Positions 9,245-18,023 of a stretch of DNA of 64,000 nt are shown one piece after another. The notes below the pieces were generated by a model. The model searched no databases. It was given only the letters and a program-made list of their open reading frames with translations, and was not told where the DNA came from. The DNA comes from an uncultured Isosphaeraceae bacterium (GTDB taxonomy: Bacteria > Planctomycetota > Planctomycetia > Isosphaerales > Isosphaeraceae). Each line of letters opens with the position of its first letter. Position 1 is the stretch's first letter. Location of the stretch: the NCBI GenBank assembly GCA_945957605.1, contig CAMFLR010000017.1:1-64000 (forward strand), given 5' to 3'. A program made the position numbers and the translations under genes.

Positions 9245-10663
9245 ATGATCTGCATCACACGTCGACAGATCCGCAGTCTTCGTCCCCTGTTTCGCCGGAC
9301 TGCACTCGGCATCACGTCACGTTCCCAGGTTTCTTTGGTCGTGTTCTCGGCTGACGAGCGCGGTCTTCGTGCCCATGGTCTCAGTCCGCACGTCGCGGTT
9401 GAATGCGTCGTTCACACGGAATCGAAGGCAAGCGCTCAGGCCGTGATCCCACTCGAAGCGCTTGCGGATCTCGAAGGGCGCGACGACACGGTGGTTGTGA
9501 TCGAGCCAGAGAACGGCCGTGCCGTCACGGTTTCCTGGACTGACCAGGGAATCCCAGTGACGCGCTCGTTCAATCTGCGAACCGAGCGAACATCAACGGA
9601 GTTTCCAGAACTACCTGCACAGTTCACACCTTGCTCTTCCGAAATCATCGAAGCACTGGCGGAGGTCAATGAAATCACTGGCGACGACTCGCCGCGCTAT
9701 GCACTCGATTCGATCGAGATCCGCGGAGCCACTGGCGAAGTCGCAGCCACAGATGGGCATCAGCTCCTGATCCGTTCTGGGCTGAGATGGCCCTGGGCGG
9801 AGACCTTGCTCATTCACCGCTCGTCGGTCTTCGCGGCCAAGGGCTGGCTCGGCTCAGACCTGTCGGTCGGTCGGACGGAAAAGCACATCGTGTTTCACAG
9901 CGGACCCTGGACGATTGCCATGGCGATCCGGACCAACGTCCGATTTCCCAAGTTCGATGAAGTGATTCCTGCTACGGGAAAGGTCACGGCACGCTTGGCG
10001 CTCGATGAGACCGACGCTCAGTTTCTCGCTCACTCCCTGGAACGCCTGCCAGGTAGTGAGTGCTTCAACTCACCAGTGACGCTCGACCTCAACGGCAAAG
10101 TTCGTGTCCGCGCCGCAGGTGATCGTGGTGGGTCGCCCACCGAGCTGATCTTGTGCCGGTCGAGTTACACCGGAACGCCGACTCAGTTGTGCACCAATCG
10201 CAACTTCCTCGCCTTTGCGGCTAGCCATGGCGCGAGGGAGATTCGCGTCCACGGTCCGAATGCACCACTGGCGATGTCGGCCGAGAACATGATCTACGCC
10301 TGGCAACCGCTTTCTGAAAGTGGGGTCGTCGCGCCGGCCGATGACGCGATTTCGATCGATTCCGCATCGTTCTGCCCTGCACCTCCTGTAGCTCTAACGC
10401 GCCCACCTGCACCGAGGATCATCACCATGAAACAGCAGAAGCCGCAGACAGCGATCACGCCCCGGAGTACAGAACCGCCGGTGGCATCTGGAATCTCGGC
10501 CCTGATCGCCGAAGCTGAGGCTATCCACGCCACACTCGCAATTGCGCGAACCCGATCGAGCCGACTCGTCGCCGCGCTCAGGAAGCACCGCAAGCAAAAC
10601 CGGCTTGTCCAGGAAACGCTGCGTTCCCTCCATCAACTCAAGCTTCATGACGTTGCGGGATAA
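9245..10663 (+). CDS. DNA sliding-clamp-like (DnaN-like) protein with extra C-terminal tail
   Basis: The 472-residue product has the three-part layout of a bacterial beta clamp. Near residue 149 RYALDSIEIRG...VAATDGHQLLIRSG matches the DnaN domain-2 signature (RYAL...ATDGHRL). NVRFPKFDEVIP matches the FPdy..viP linker before domain 3, and the stretch RVRAAGD to YAWQPL matches the domain-3 end that closes as a PM/PL motif in clamps. Beyond it lie about 95 extra residues: a Pro/Gln-rich linker and a basic helical tail (RTRSSRLVAALRKHRKQN). Identity to true DnaN looks low, so this is a paralogue, not the housekeeping clamp. ATG 9245 has CAGGAG upstream. In the operon it would give the element its own processivity factor (inference). 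A non-clamp use of the fold is the alternative. Confidence 0.75.
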   Translation: MICITRRQIRSLRPLFRRTALGITSRSQVSLVVFSADERGLRAHGLSPHVAVECVVHTESKASAQAVIPLEALADLEGRDDTVVVIEPENGRAVTVSWTDQGIPVTRSFNLRTERTSTEFPELPAQFTPCSSEIIEALAEVNEITGDDSPRYALDSIEIRGATGEVAATDGHQLLIRSGLRWPWAETLLIHRSSVFAAKGWLGSDLSVGRTEKHIVFHSGPWTIAMAIRTNVRFPKFDEVIPATGKVTARLALDETDAQFLAHSLERLPGSECFNSPVTLDLNGKVRVRAAGDRGGSPTELILCRSSYTGTPTQLCTNRNFLAFAASHGAREIRVHGPNAPLAMSAENMIYAWQPLSESGVVAPADDAISIDSASFCPAPPVALTRPPAPRIITMKQQKPQTAITPRSTEPPVASGISALIAEAEAIHATLAIARTRSSRLVAALRKHRKQNRLVQETLRSLHQLKLHDVAG

Positions 10664-10728
10664 GCGCAGAGGTCAGGCTCCCACCGAACGCGAGGATCAC
10701 AAATCTCCAAATCCCGAAAGGAAACGCG

Positions 10729-11202
10729 ATGCCATTGAAGCTCTCGGTCGGGCTATCGAAGAAAATCGGTCAGCCCAACTATGGTTCACTCGGAGCAAGC
10801 TGCGGCGTCGAATTCGAGATCGACGCCGCCGTGCTTCACGGCGAACCTCAGCGCTTTCATGCCCACGTGCACGAGGCGTTTGTCGCCTGTCGACAAGCCA
10901 TCGACGAAGAGCTTTCTCGATTGCACGAATCCAGCGGAGATGCACGCGAGGCAGCTACGAGTGGCAACTATCCCCGCGCCATGCAGGGGCCAGACCGATC
11001 CAACCGCGGAGGCGGCCGGCGTCCATCCCGATTGGCCACACCTGCTCAGTTGCAAGCTCTCACGGCACTTGCTGATCGGAGAGGCTTCGATCTGGAGAGC
11101 TACGTCGCGAGTGAATGCGGCGTAGCTACGAGCAATCAACTCACGCTCGCCCAGGCGAGCCGGCTCATCGACTGCTTGAGATCGACGCGCAGAGCGTCGT
11201 GA
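10729..11202 (+). CDS. unknown protein with GLSKKIGQPNYGS motif and helical C-terminal domain
   Basis: The 157-residue product opens with LKLSVGLSKKIGQPNYGSLGA then CGVEFEID, a pattern I have seen as a conserved small domain in cyanobacterial and planctomycete proteins, without assigned function. Residues 100-155 (PAQLQALTALADRRGFDLESYV, ending in LTLAQASRLIDCL) resemble the short helical module found at the end of some single-strand annealing and other phage recombination proteins. AAAGG precedes the start. Placement just after the clamp-like gene supports a role in DNA metabolism, but this is not shown by the sequence. Confidence 0.72.
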   Translation: MPLKLSVGLSKKIGQPNYGSLGASCGVEFEIDAAVLHGEPQRFHAHVHEAFVACRQAIDEELSRLHESSGDAREAATSGNYPRAMQGPDRSNRGGGRRPSRLATPAQLQALTALADRRGFDLESYVASECGVATSNQLTLAQASRLIDCLRSTRRAS

Positions 11203-11263
11203 CAACGTTGTTTCCGTAAGCGTTTTATCCCAGCTTGATTTTCCAACTCAGGAGCGGCATCCC

Positions 11264-11443
11264 ATGGGAGCGCGACAGAAGCTGAACACCGCGTACTTCA
11301 ACGGCGGCCTGTTAATTGCCGCGATTGTCGGAATCGCGGCGGGTTCGTGGTGGGTTTTTTTCCTGGTCCTGATCCTCACGGTAGCTGGCTCGATCTACTC
11401 AGGAAATATCCGGCCAGCGACTCAACGCCATCAACACAGATAG
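11264..11443 (+). CDS. small single-pass or hairpin membrane protein
   Basis: A 59-residue frame starts at ATG 11264 with CAGGAG in front. It reads MGARQKLNTAYFNGGLLIAA and continues with a long hydrophobic run (IVGIAAGSWWVFFLVLILTVAG) before SIYSGNIRP and a basic tail. One long or two short membrane helices are expected. It is the last gene of the DUF1257 operon; the 26-bp palindrome follows 131 bases downstream. Small size and good ribosome site make it likely real. Confidence 0.68.
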   Translation: MGARQKLNTAYFNGGLLIAAIVGIAAGSWWVFFLVLILTVAGSIYSGNIRPATQRHQHR

Positions 11444-11573
11444 CAGCTGAAACGCCCCAGCCGCGGTCAATCCGTGGCTGGGACAGATGCGTTTCTTTTA
11501 TCTATCAGATACCAGGCATTTCCGAATATTAAGTCGACGCGATTCCCGGCGAATTGACGAAATAAATCTCCTC

Positions 11574-11599
11574 AAAGTTGATTAGCGCTAATCAACTTT
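11574..11599. repeat. 26-bp perfect palindrome
   Basis: The sequence AAA-GTTGATTAGCGCTAATCAAC-TTT is its own reverse complement over all 26 bases, with no loop. The same site recurs at 50022 and, with one to three changes, at 3031, 52392 and 55077. It lies downstream of the last operon gene. A dimeric protein binding site is the simplest reading; a terminator is less likely because there is no T-run. Confidence 0.8.
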
Positions 11600-11780
11600 A
11601 ACTGCATATTCCCTTGATTTTGTCGGCATCTACGCTGGCGAAGCGGATCCCGTCATTGCCTGCACCGAGGCTGCGTGGTCGCGTTCAAGATTCGACGTCG
11701 CTTGAGAATTGCATGATATGTTTCCGCTCATGATTTTGATGAGTCGCGCCCTAGTCACGGTGCACCCCGAATGCAACGGC

Positions 11781-12174
11781 GTCTGTTTAACTCTCCTAAA
11801 CATCGTTGTCTAATTCGCAGGTCCACCAGGCCGATCTTGTCTGCGACAGATCGCTGCTCGACGTCCTGAGGCGTCAAAGTCGAGTTCGCTGCGACCGCCG
11901 GGGCAGCAAGTCGACATATCCGACCGGCTCAACGCCGAGGCACGTCGTTGTCGAGTTCGCAGCGGCGTCAACGGACCGGTACTTGTGTGTTGTATCTCCC
12001 GATCACCGTGAGGCGTCATTGTCGAGTTCACTTTCGCCCGATGGACGCGATGCGCGGCGGATTCAGGTGCTCAAAGCCCTGACACTTATTCGTCGAGTTC
12101 AAGTGCCGATAGCGAGGACGGCGACTGATTTGTTTCCGATCTGCTCAACGCCTTGCGGCGTCATTGTCGAGTTC
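11781..12174. CRISPR. degenerate CRISPR-like array, six units, no cas genes nearby
   Basis: A 36-base unit recurs six times with ends at 11816, 11887, 11958, 12029, 12100 and 12174, so the periods are 71, 71, 71, 71 and 74. Units share GTCGAGTTC at the 3' side (GTCTAATTC in the first) and, in the better copies, GCTCAACGCC and GGCGTCATT, which pair as a short stem (ACGCC/GGCGT). The 35-38 base segments between them are unrelated to each other, as spacers are. Repeats differ at several bases, so the array is worn. No cas gene lies in the window. An open frame runs through the array but is broken-looking and unlike a protein. The orientation is not decided. Confidence 0.72.
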
Positions 12175-12616
12175 AAAAATCGGCTTCGAGCGGCTATCGA
12201 TGGCCGAGGCAACTTGGGAAAACCACTGGCACGGAATGGCGAGCGGACGCGAGGAAGTCCTGGCTGGCTCAGTCCGGGTCGTTTGGTTGGCCTGGTAACC
12301 ACAAACGTCTCGGTCGGACCGGCCCTCGTCTACTCGCAATCATCGCCTACTGATTTAGATGAAGTTCCGGAAAGTGCAAACGGTTAGTATAGTCGTTGAT
12401 TTCCGGGTGATTGGGAACGCCAATCATCGCGTAAATCAGTTTCTGCGAAGTGTGGAGTGCTTTAGTTTGCACATCGCTCAGGCGATTCCTAGCGAGATCG
12501 AGACGTCTCGCGCTCCGCAAAACTTGTTAAATGCTCAGCCAGCGAATGAGCAGGAAGGTGAGAGCTTCACCACGCAAACAGCAGTCTGCGCGGTGTCGAG
12601 CGATGTAAATCTTGAG

Positions 12617-13726
12617 ATGTCCACGCAGAGCACCGCACTTGACCGTTCTGAACTCTTTCCTGTCCTCGTAATCGGTGCCGGGCCAGCGGGACTCGCGGTC
12701 GCTGCGTGCCTGGTAAGCTTAGGTATATCGGCATGCCTCGTGGATCGGTCTGGTGTTTGCGGTGGTTCGTTTGCCAATATTCCTTCCGAGACGCGGCTTC
12801 TTTCGCTGTCTTCGCATTTGGGATTGCCGGGACTACCCGTGCTGCGCGGTCCTCGATATACAACTGCCGGAGATTACAAAGATTACCTTGCCAGCTATGC
12901 CGAAAAGCACCGACTCGTGCCCCGATCCTGTTCCGTGCAAAATGTTGAGCGGCAAAATGATCAATTCGTGGTCTGTTTTAGCAACATGCCACCAGCGCGT
13001 TACACTGCGGTCGTGGTGGCCACTGGGATTTTCGACCATCCAGTTATTCCGGCGATTCCCGGTCTACTTCACGGAAACACTGTAGCTGAAGTGATCCATT
13101 CTCGTCATTTTTCGGCGCAGAAAGTTCTCACGAAGCGGAGGGTGCTGATAATTGGGGCTGGCGTTAGCGCAATTCAGATCGCGGAGGAATGCGCTTTCGC
13201 TGGGACTTCAGTAACGCTCGCGTCACGCAGACGAGTGTGGACACATCCCCGGCGACTACTCGGCGTCGACCTCAACAACTTGAGCTACCACTTCTCGACG
13301 CTATTGCCGCCGATGGTCCATCGCCGTCTTTGCCGCACGGTCAAATCGCTACCCAGCGTTGACTCAGGATTTCAACGCTTACGCCGCGCGGGACATATCA
13401 GAACTCGCGGCTCCGTCGCGGAGGTTACAAACGAGAGAGTAGTGTTTTCCGATGGTTCGACAGAATCTTTCGACTTGATCATACTAGCGACCGGCTATCG
13501 GTATCAAACTCCGTTCCTGCCACTCCAACTCGAACGAACAGTAGCCGGACTTCCAAGCGTTGTCGAAGGGGAAAGCATTAATTGGCCGGGTCTCTATTTC
13601 GCGGGGCTTGAATGCGGCTTGCGGCTCTCGAGCGGGACGATACGGGGCATAGCGAAGGATGCCCCAATTCTCGCGGCAAAAGTAGCCGCCCGCGTTCGCG
13701 ACCGGGAAGGTGGAAAACGCAGTTGA
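12617..13726 (+). CDS. flavin-containing monooxygenase-like FAD/NAD(P) oxidoreductase
   Basis: The protein opens with the FAD-binding Rossmann motif VLVIGAGPAGLAVA. GDYKDYLASYAEKH follows, then ATGIFDHPVIPAIPG, a second dinucleotide motif VLIIGAGVSAIQIAEE, and the late ATGY strand (LIILATGYRYQTPFLP). This is the order of class B flavin monooxygenases and related thioredoxin-reductase-fold oxygenases. An aldehyde, amine or ring substrate cannot be named. The frame is open back to 12359, but the extra 86 residues lack domain features, so ATG 12617 (369 residues) is preferred; this choice is uncertain. The stop overlaps the start of the methyltransferase gene (TGATG). Together they look like a two-gene tailoring unit for a small molecule. 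Confidence 0.8.
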   Translation: MSTQSTALDRSELFPVLVIGAGPAGLAVAACLVSLGISACLVDRSGVCGGSFANIPSETRLLSLSSHLGLPGLPVLRGPRYTTAGDYKDYLASYAEKHRLVPRSCSVQNVERQNDQFVVCFSNMPPARYTAVVVATGIFDHPVIPAIPGLLHGNTVAEVIHSRHFSAQKVLTKRRVLIIGAGVSAIQIAEECAFAGTSVTLASRRRVWTHPRRLLGVDLNNLSYHFSTLLPPMVHRRLCRTVKSLPSVDSGFQRLRRAGHIRTRGSVAEVTNERVVFSDGSTESFDLIILATGYRYQTPFLPLQLERTVAGLPSVVEGESINWPGLYFAGLECGLRLSSGTIRGIAKDAPILAAKVAARVRDREGGKRS

Positions 13727-14757
13727 TGCGCAGTGTATTTCATAATATTTGGCCGGCGATCAACAATCCGGGAACCCTCGCCGTCCTTGGTGTTGCAGCG
13801 CAGGTGCGGAGTTTCTACATCACAAGTTACTTGGCAGGGCTCGCTGCTGGGCCGCTTCTGGATCGTCTCGCAAAAAGGCCAGCGACGCTCGACGAGATTA
13901 CAAAGATTCTGAACGAAGACGACCCCGCGAGCCTAGATCGCGACGCCCTTCAGTGTTGGGTCTCTCTCGGTCTCAGTCTCCGCGTGCTAGGCCAGACCCG
14001 CCGTGGGATCACTCTGAGGAGCCGACTTGCGCGTCGGCTTGCTCGTCCTGAGTCAGACGCGGCACGAGCGTTCCTAATCAACCTCCCTCGGACCCATTCG
14101 CCATTGCTAACCGACGCCCTAGACAGGATCGGTATGGGGACAAAGTATGAACTCGAAGATCTCGACTCCGCTCTCATTGCGAGATCGTCGCTCACCGTCG
14201 AATTCGTGATAAGAGCGTTAATGCACGAAATCATTCCATCGGTAGGGCCTACTCGGATCTTAGAGGTTGGATGCGGCTCGGGCGCGTACATGAGCCAAGC
14301 GGTCGAGCGCAATCCAGAAGTTACCGTTCTCGGCGTCGACCGCTCTCCGCAGGTCGTGCATGCCGCTCAAGACAGGTTGCGAAGACAAGGACTCGCCGAG
14401 CGTGCTGAAGTGCGATGTGGCGACATCCGCTCGATTTCAATCGATGGCAAGTTCCAAATCGTGACTCTTCACAACCTGATCTACTATTTTCCGGTAGCCG
14501 AACGAGCCGCCATCTACGAACAACTTCGAGACTATCTTTCTCCCGGTGGGGTTATCGTTACAAATACCTGGTGCCAAAGCCGGACACCAGGCGCGGCAGC
14601 TATTGGTCTTTGGTTTAGCCTTATCAAAGGTTGCGGCCGGTTACCCACCGTGAACGAACTTCAGGCCCAACTCGCGGATGCTGGCTTTCGATCGGTTAAG
14701 ACTCGCCGACTACTTCCTTTCGAAGAATACTTCGCATTTCTTGCGACGAAGTCTTGA
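13726..14757 (+). CDS. SAM-dependent methyltransferase, O-methyltransferase-like
   Basis: The 343-residue product has an N-terminal helical, winged-helix-like part (residues 1-130) as in dimeric small-molecule O-methyltransferases. A class I methyltransferase fold follows: motif I RILEVGCGSGAYMSQA near 185, an acidic residue closing strand 2 (VLGVDRSPQ), VRCGDI, and the substrate-side block IVTLHNLIYYFPVAERAAIYEQLRDYLSPGGVIV. The start ATG shares a base with the stop of the monooxygenase gene, so the two are coupled. Substrate unknown. The pair could modify a secondary metabolite, lipid or quinone; nothing nearby decides this. Confidence 0.83.
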   Translation: MRSVFHNIWPAINNPGTLAVLGVAAQVRSFYITSYLAGLAAGPLLDRLAKRPATLDEITKILNEDDPASLDRDALQCWVSLGLSLRVLGQTRRGITLRSRLARRLARPESDAARAFLINLPRTHSPLLTDALDRIGMGTKYELEDLDSALIARSSLTVEFVIRALMHEIIPSVGPTRILEVGCGSGAYMSQAVERNPEVTVLGVDRSPQVVHAAQDRLRRQGLAERAEVRCGDIRSISIDGKFQIVTLHNLIYYFPVAERAAIYEQLRDYLSPGGVIVTNTWCQSRTPGAAAIGLWFSLIKGCGRLPTVNELQAQLADAGFRSVKTRRLLPFEEYFAFLATKS

Positions 14758-15022
14758 CCGGTGGAGATCGAGACCCCCTGCCGACGCTGCCCGTAATCGA
14801 TTCCTCGAACAAGAATGAAACTCCGCAACTCAAAGTCGGTTCGCCGGCGATCAATTCACCAATTGAGAGGTCGAAATCACGGGTTTTCAGCCTATTCATT
14901 GATTTCGATAAACCAACGCGGCATCAGAGTCTTTCGCAAAGACGGCTGACACTCCGTCAGCGGCAAGACAAGACAGCGCATACAGCTTCCGCTTCCGATA
15001 TGGCTTCAAAGTGTCTTGTGCG

Positions 15023-16969
15023 TCAAGAAGCGGGCCGGTCTCTTGGGTCGACTTGCGATGCAGCGGGTGATCGCTCAGGTTTTCCACCCATTCGAATCGT
15101 GAATGTTCGATACCTGGCGGGATCGGAACCGGCATCTTCCCATGTGTAGCCATAGCGGCCGTAATGCAGTAGGCGAATCGAGGTATCAGCCAGCGGCACG
15201 ACGCCAATCTCACTCAGTCGGTAGCTAAACGCCCAGTCCTCGGCAAGGTAATGCAAGCCGCCCTCTGGGTGCGGGACAATCATCGGTTGGAAAAAGGGCC
15301 AAACGCCTTTGCCCCAAGCGGTATTGCATAACGGGAGTTCCAACTCCTTAGCCATTCGACGAAGCACGTCCGCCCGAATTCGTAGGAACCCTGTCGCAGC
15401 GTACTGAAGCGGATAGAGCCCCGGCGAACGCGCTCCGAATATGACTTCCGGCAGCCCACGCACGAATGTGCTCGCGACTGCACGTTGGCCCTTCTTAGCG
15501 TACACCGCCGCAACGACCGGTTCTGGCCGGGCAAGCAGGCGGAGGGCGTCAGGGGGATGAAATCCAACATCCGCATCGATGAACATCACCGACTCGGCCC
15601 CATCGTGGAGAGCTTCGGAGACCAGCATGTTCCGCGCAACGTCGATTGCCGAGCATCCTTCGCGCCGCACCACGCGAACGCCGGAATGCTCAAGCTGGCG
15701 AAGCGACTGCTCGCACGACCACTCGATGCCGTTGAGGTGCGGTACGAGCACCCAGGACTTCGACCGCCCCGGTGGCGGCGTGGCTGGTGGCCGGGGACGA
15801 GGTCGAATGTCTTTCATCAAACGGGCGTAGATAGGCCCAAGCACTTCTGGCAACCAACGTCTTGCCTGTTTGGCGGCCCGCTGGCGAAGATCGTCGTATG
15901 CGGACGCGTCGTCCCAGATACGAATGATGGTGTCAACCCAAGGCAAAACTTCGTCGGCCGTCGGCAACATACAAGTTGCGGGAGTTAGCCGGGATGGCAA
16001 CGGTAAGCACATGCCGGCATCGCCAATGACCTCGGGCAGGCCTCCGCGGTCCGACGCCACGACTGGGATTTTGTTGAGAAGCGCCTCGACCGCTACCGTG
16101 GGTTGTCCCTCTGCACCAAGGGATGGCATGATCGCAAGGCGCGTAACGGCCCAATACGAACGTGCATCGTCAGTGGGAGATAGGACGTTCACGTTTCCAT
16201 GAACGCGAAGGTCGACCCCGCAAACGTCGAGCGTGGCTTCTGTACCTCGACCCTCGACGACGAGCAAGGGGATGTCCGGCCGTCGTCGCCCCAATTCGTC
16301 GGCGATTCGCGCGAAAGGGTAGGCGCCACCGTCAGTTGTTGGGTCGACGAAAGTGATATAGCGCGGCTCAGATGCCCCAGCGACGGCTCGATCGACATCA
16401 ACAGGGGCGGCGACGAGAGCAGAGGGGAGGGCAAAGGCCTCACGGCAGGCGTCGGCGACGAACGTCGTCGGGGCGAGTAATGCGTCTGCGAGGTCGATGT
16501 CGGCGTTCATCCGAAAAGGGTCGTCGGACGGAAGCACGAGGGTGGCCATTCCTCGCTTCCGCGACATCACTAACACTTCGCGGAGCGCAGGGCAATCGGC
16601 GTGGACGAGCATGACCTCGGGACGCCTTTCGCGGGTCACTTCCTCTACGAGCCGAAGGAAAGACTGACCTTCGGCTTTGTTGATTTCATGAAGCCGTGTG
16701 GATGGACCCCGATGCAAGACGACAGGGATACCGTCTTCGACCAGCCGAATCCTTGCGTCCGTGCCTTCGCCAGAAGATTCAAAGATACAGCCTTTGCCTC
16801 GGAGCCAGTCTTCCGCGTCGACTTCCTTATCAGACTCAAGAACGATACCGGTGAGGGCGCTTACCTCGTATCCATGACGAGCCAGCAACTGGAGCAAAGC
16901 CCGACCGACGCGTGCTGATCCAGAGGAATCAAGGTAATGGCCGTTAGCGACGAACAGAACGCGACGAAT
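15023..16969 (-). CDS. two-domain glycosyltransferase (GT4-like plus GT-A-like), probable ATT start
   Basis: The product has two catalytic units. Residues 1-380 have the GT-B fold of family GT4: a first strand RRVLFVANGHYLDSSGSARV, and near residue 310 the donor-site block ALLNKIPVVASDRGGLPEVIGD. A Pro/Arg linker (about 390-400) leads to a GT-A-like unit with FIDADVGFHPPDALRLL near 466 (a D-x-D metal site) and a late AEDWAFSYRLSEIG near 580. The first ATG/GTG/TTG codon in frame (TTG 16897) would cut off the first strand of the Rossmann fold. An ATT at 16969 has GGAGG 6 bases upstream (16980-16976) and restores it, so ATT is taken as start (648 residues). It likely builds cell-surface glycans. 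No partner genes adjoin. Confidence 0.8.
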   Translation of the reverse strand: MRRVLFVANGHYLDSSGSARVGRALLQLLARHGYEVSALTGIVLESDKEVDAEDWLRGKGCIFESSGEGTDARIRLVEDGIPVVLHRGPSTRLHEINKAEGQSFLRLVEEVTRERRPEVMLVHADCPALREVLVMSRKRGMATLVLPSDDPFRMNADIDLADALLAPTTFVADACREAFALPSALVAAPVDVDRAVAGASEPRYITFVDPTTDGGAYPFARIADELGRRRPDIPLLVVEGRGTEATLDVCGVDLRVHGNVNVLSPTDDARSYWAVTRLAIMPSLGAEGQPTVAVEALLNKIPVVASDRGGLPEVIGDAGMCLPLPSRLTPATCMLPTADEVLPWVDTIIRIWDDASAYDDLRQRAAKQARRWLPEVLGPIYARLMKDIRPRPRPPATPPPGRSKSWVLVPHLNGIEWSCEQSLRQLEHSGVRVVRREGCSAIDVARNMLVSEALHDGAESVMFIDADVGFHPPDALRLLARPEPVVAAVYAKKGQRAVASTFVRGLPEVIFGARSPGLYPLQYAATGFLRIRADVLRRMAKELELPLCNTAWGKGVWPFFQPMIVPHPEGGLHYLAEDWAFSYRLSEIGVVPLADTSIRLLHYGRYGYTWEDAGSDPARYRTFTIRMGGKPERSPAASQVDPRDRPAS

Positions 16970-17264
16970 GGTCGGCCTCCAAGGCGATCGGTTGAAACGG
17001 CCGCAAAGTTAGCACGCGTTAGAAAACGAATAGGTCTAAGCATAACTGGACTGTTACGACTCAGCCATGTTTTGCCGGTAGTTCTTGAATCAGATTTGCC
17101 GCCATTTATTAATCGCCCCAGCCCGATTTGGTTTGATAAGGCAGGACGTCTCGCGACCGCTGCTCGCCGACTACGTTGTGAATCTTACACAATCAGTAAC
17201 CAGTAAGACAATTAAAATAGGTTAGTTTTGATATATATATGTATTGCCTGCGGAGTTTGCTTCA

Positions 17265-18023
17265 CTAGCAGTTCCGCGTCCCGTCCGCGTGAATGTGGAT
17301 CTTTTGAATGCGGCCGGGTGTTGTCCTGCTCCAAGTGAAATGAGAAAAACGGGCCGTTAGGCTACGATAGGTGCACCGAGCCACGGCCAGCTTCTTACGG
17401 AGGTTGCTGACGGTCTTCTGGACGGTGCCCTTCTCCGGATTGGAACCGGGCCAAACGTCGTCCATAAGGTCGAAGACCCGGAGGAAAGCGCCCCGGCTCC
17501 GGGCCAGCCGCTACAGGAGCCGGGACTCGTTGCTGTTGCCCAGGACGCATTCCTTGATCCGGTAGCGAGCCGAGAACATCGCCTGGTCCACCACGAGCCG
17601 GGACTCATCCCGAGCGGTCGGTTCCTCGTCGGGCGGTGTGTCCTCGTCCTGACCCTGCTCGGTGTCGCCGGTGACGGCCTGGCCCTCGGCCATCCAGCCA
17701 AGCTCGACGTTCTGGCGGACGAAGGCGAGCAGCTTGTCCACCGCCTGCTTGGCCTGGGCCAGATCGGCCGGCATGGGCGGGGCCGGGCCGTCCACCAGGC
17801 CGTGGTATTCGAGCAGCTTCAGCGCGTAGCCGATGGCGACCGAGACGACGACCATGCCCTGCTCCCGCTCGGCCTCGACGTCGGGCGAGAGCGATTCCAG
17901 GAAGCCGACGGCGGCGTTGAGCTTGTCGTCGGCCTCGATGAGGGACTGGAGAACGGGGACGTGCGGGTGGAGCATCAGCGAGAAGTGACGCCGCGACGCC
18001 GCCCGGAGGCGGTCGTCGGCCAT
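17265..18023 (-). pseudogene. unknown gene interrupted by an in-frame stop
   Basis: A 170-residue frame (MADDRLRAASRRHFSLMLH at its start, an acidic middle DTEQGQDEDTPPDEEPTARDE) ends at TAG 17513-17511, yet the same frame continues without shift as RLARSRGAFLRVFDLMDDVW and on to VSNLRKKL. The sequence on both sides of the stop reads as one domain (YRIKECVLGNSNESRLL * RLARSRGAFL), and the stop could arise from CAG by one change. The far end looks like a winged-helix-type DNA-binding segment. So this is read as a gene broken by a nonsense change. Function unknown. It could still give a shortened product. Confidence 0.55.

Noticed and set aside
11574..11599. The 26-bp palindrome as an intrinsic terminator
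   Set aside because: There is no loop and no T-run, and copies occur upstream as well as downstream of genes.
11806..12387. Open frame of 193 codons across the CRISPR-like array
   Set aside because: It exists because repeat units lack stops in that frame; composition and the 71-bp period (not a multiple of three) speak against a protein.
16937..17206. Small plus-strand frame overlapping the glycosyltransferase leader
   Set aside because: It lies across the GGAGG-ATT start region of the opposite gene and has no ribosome site or domain.
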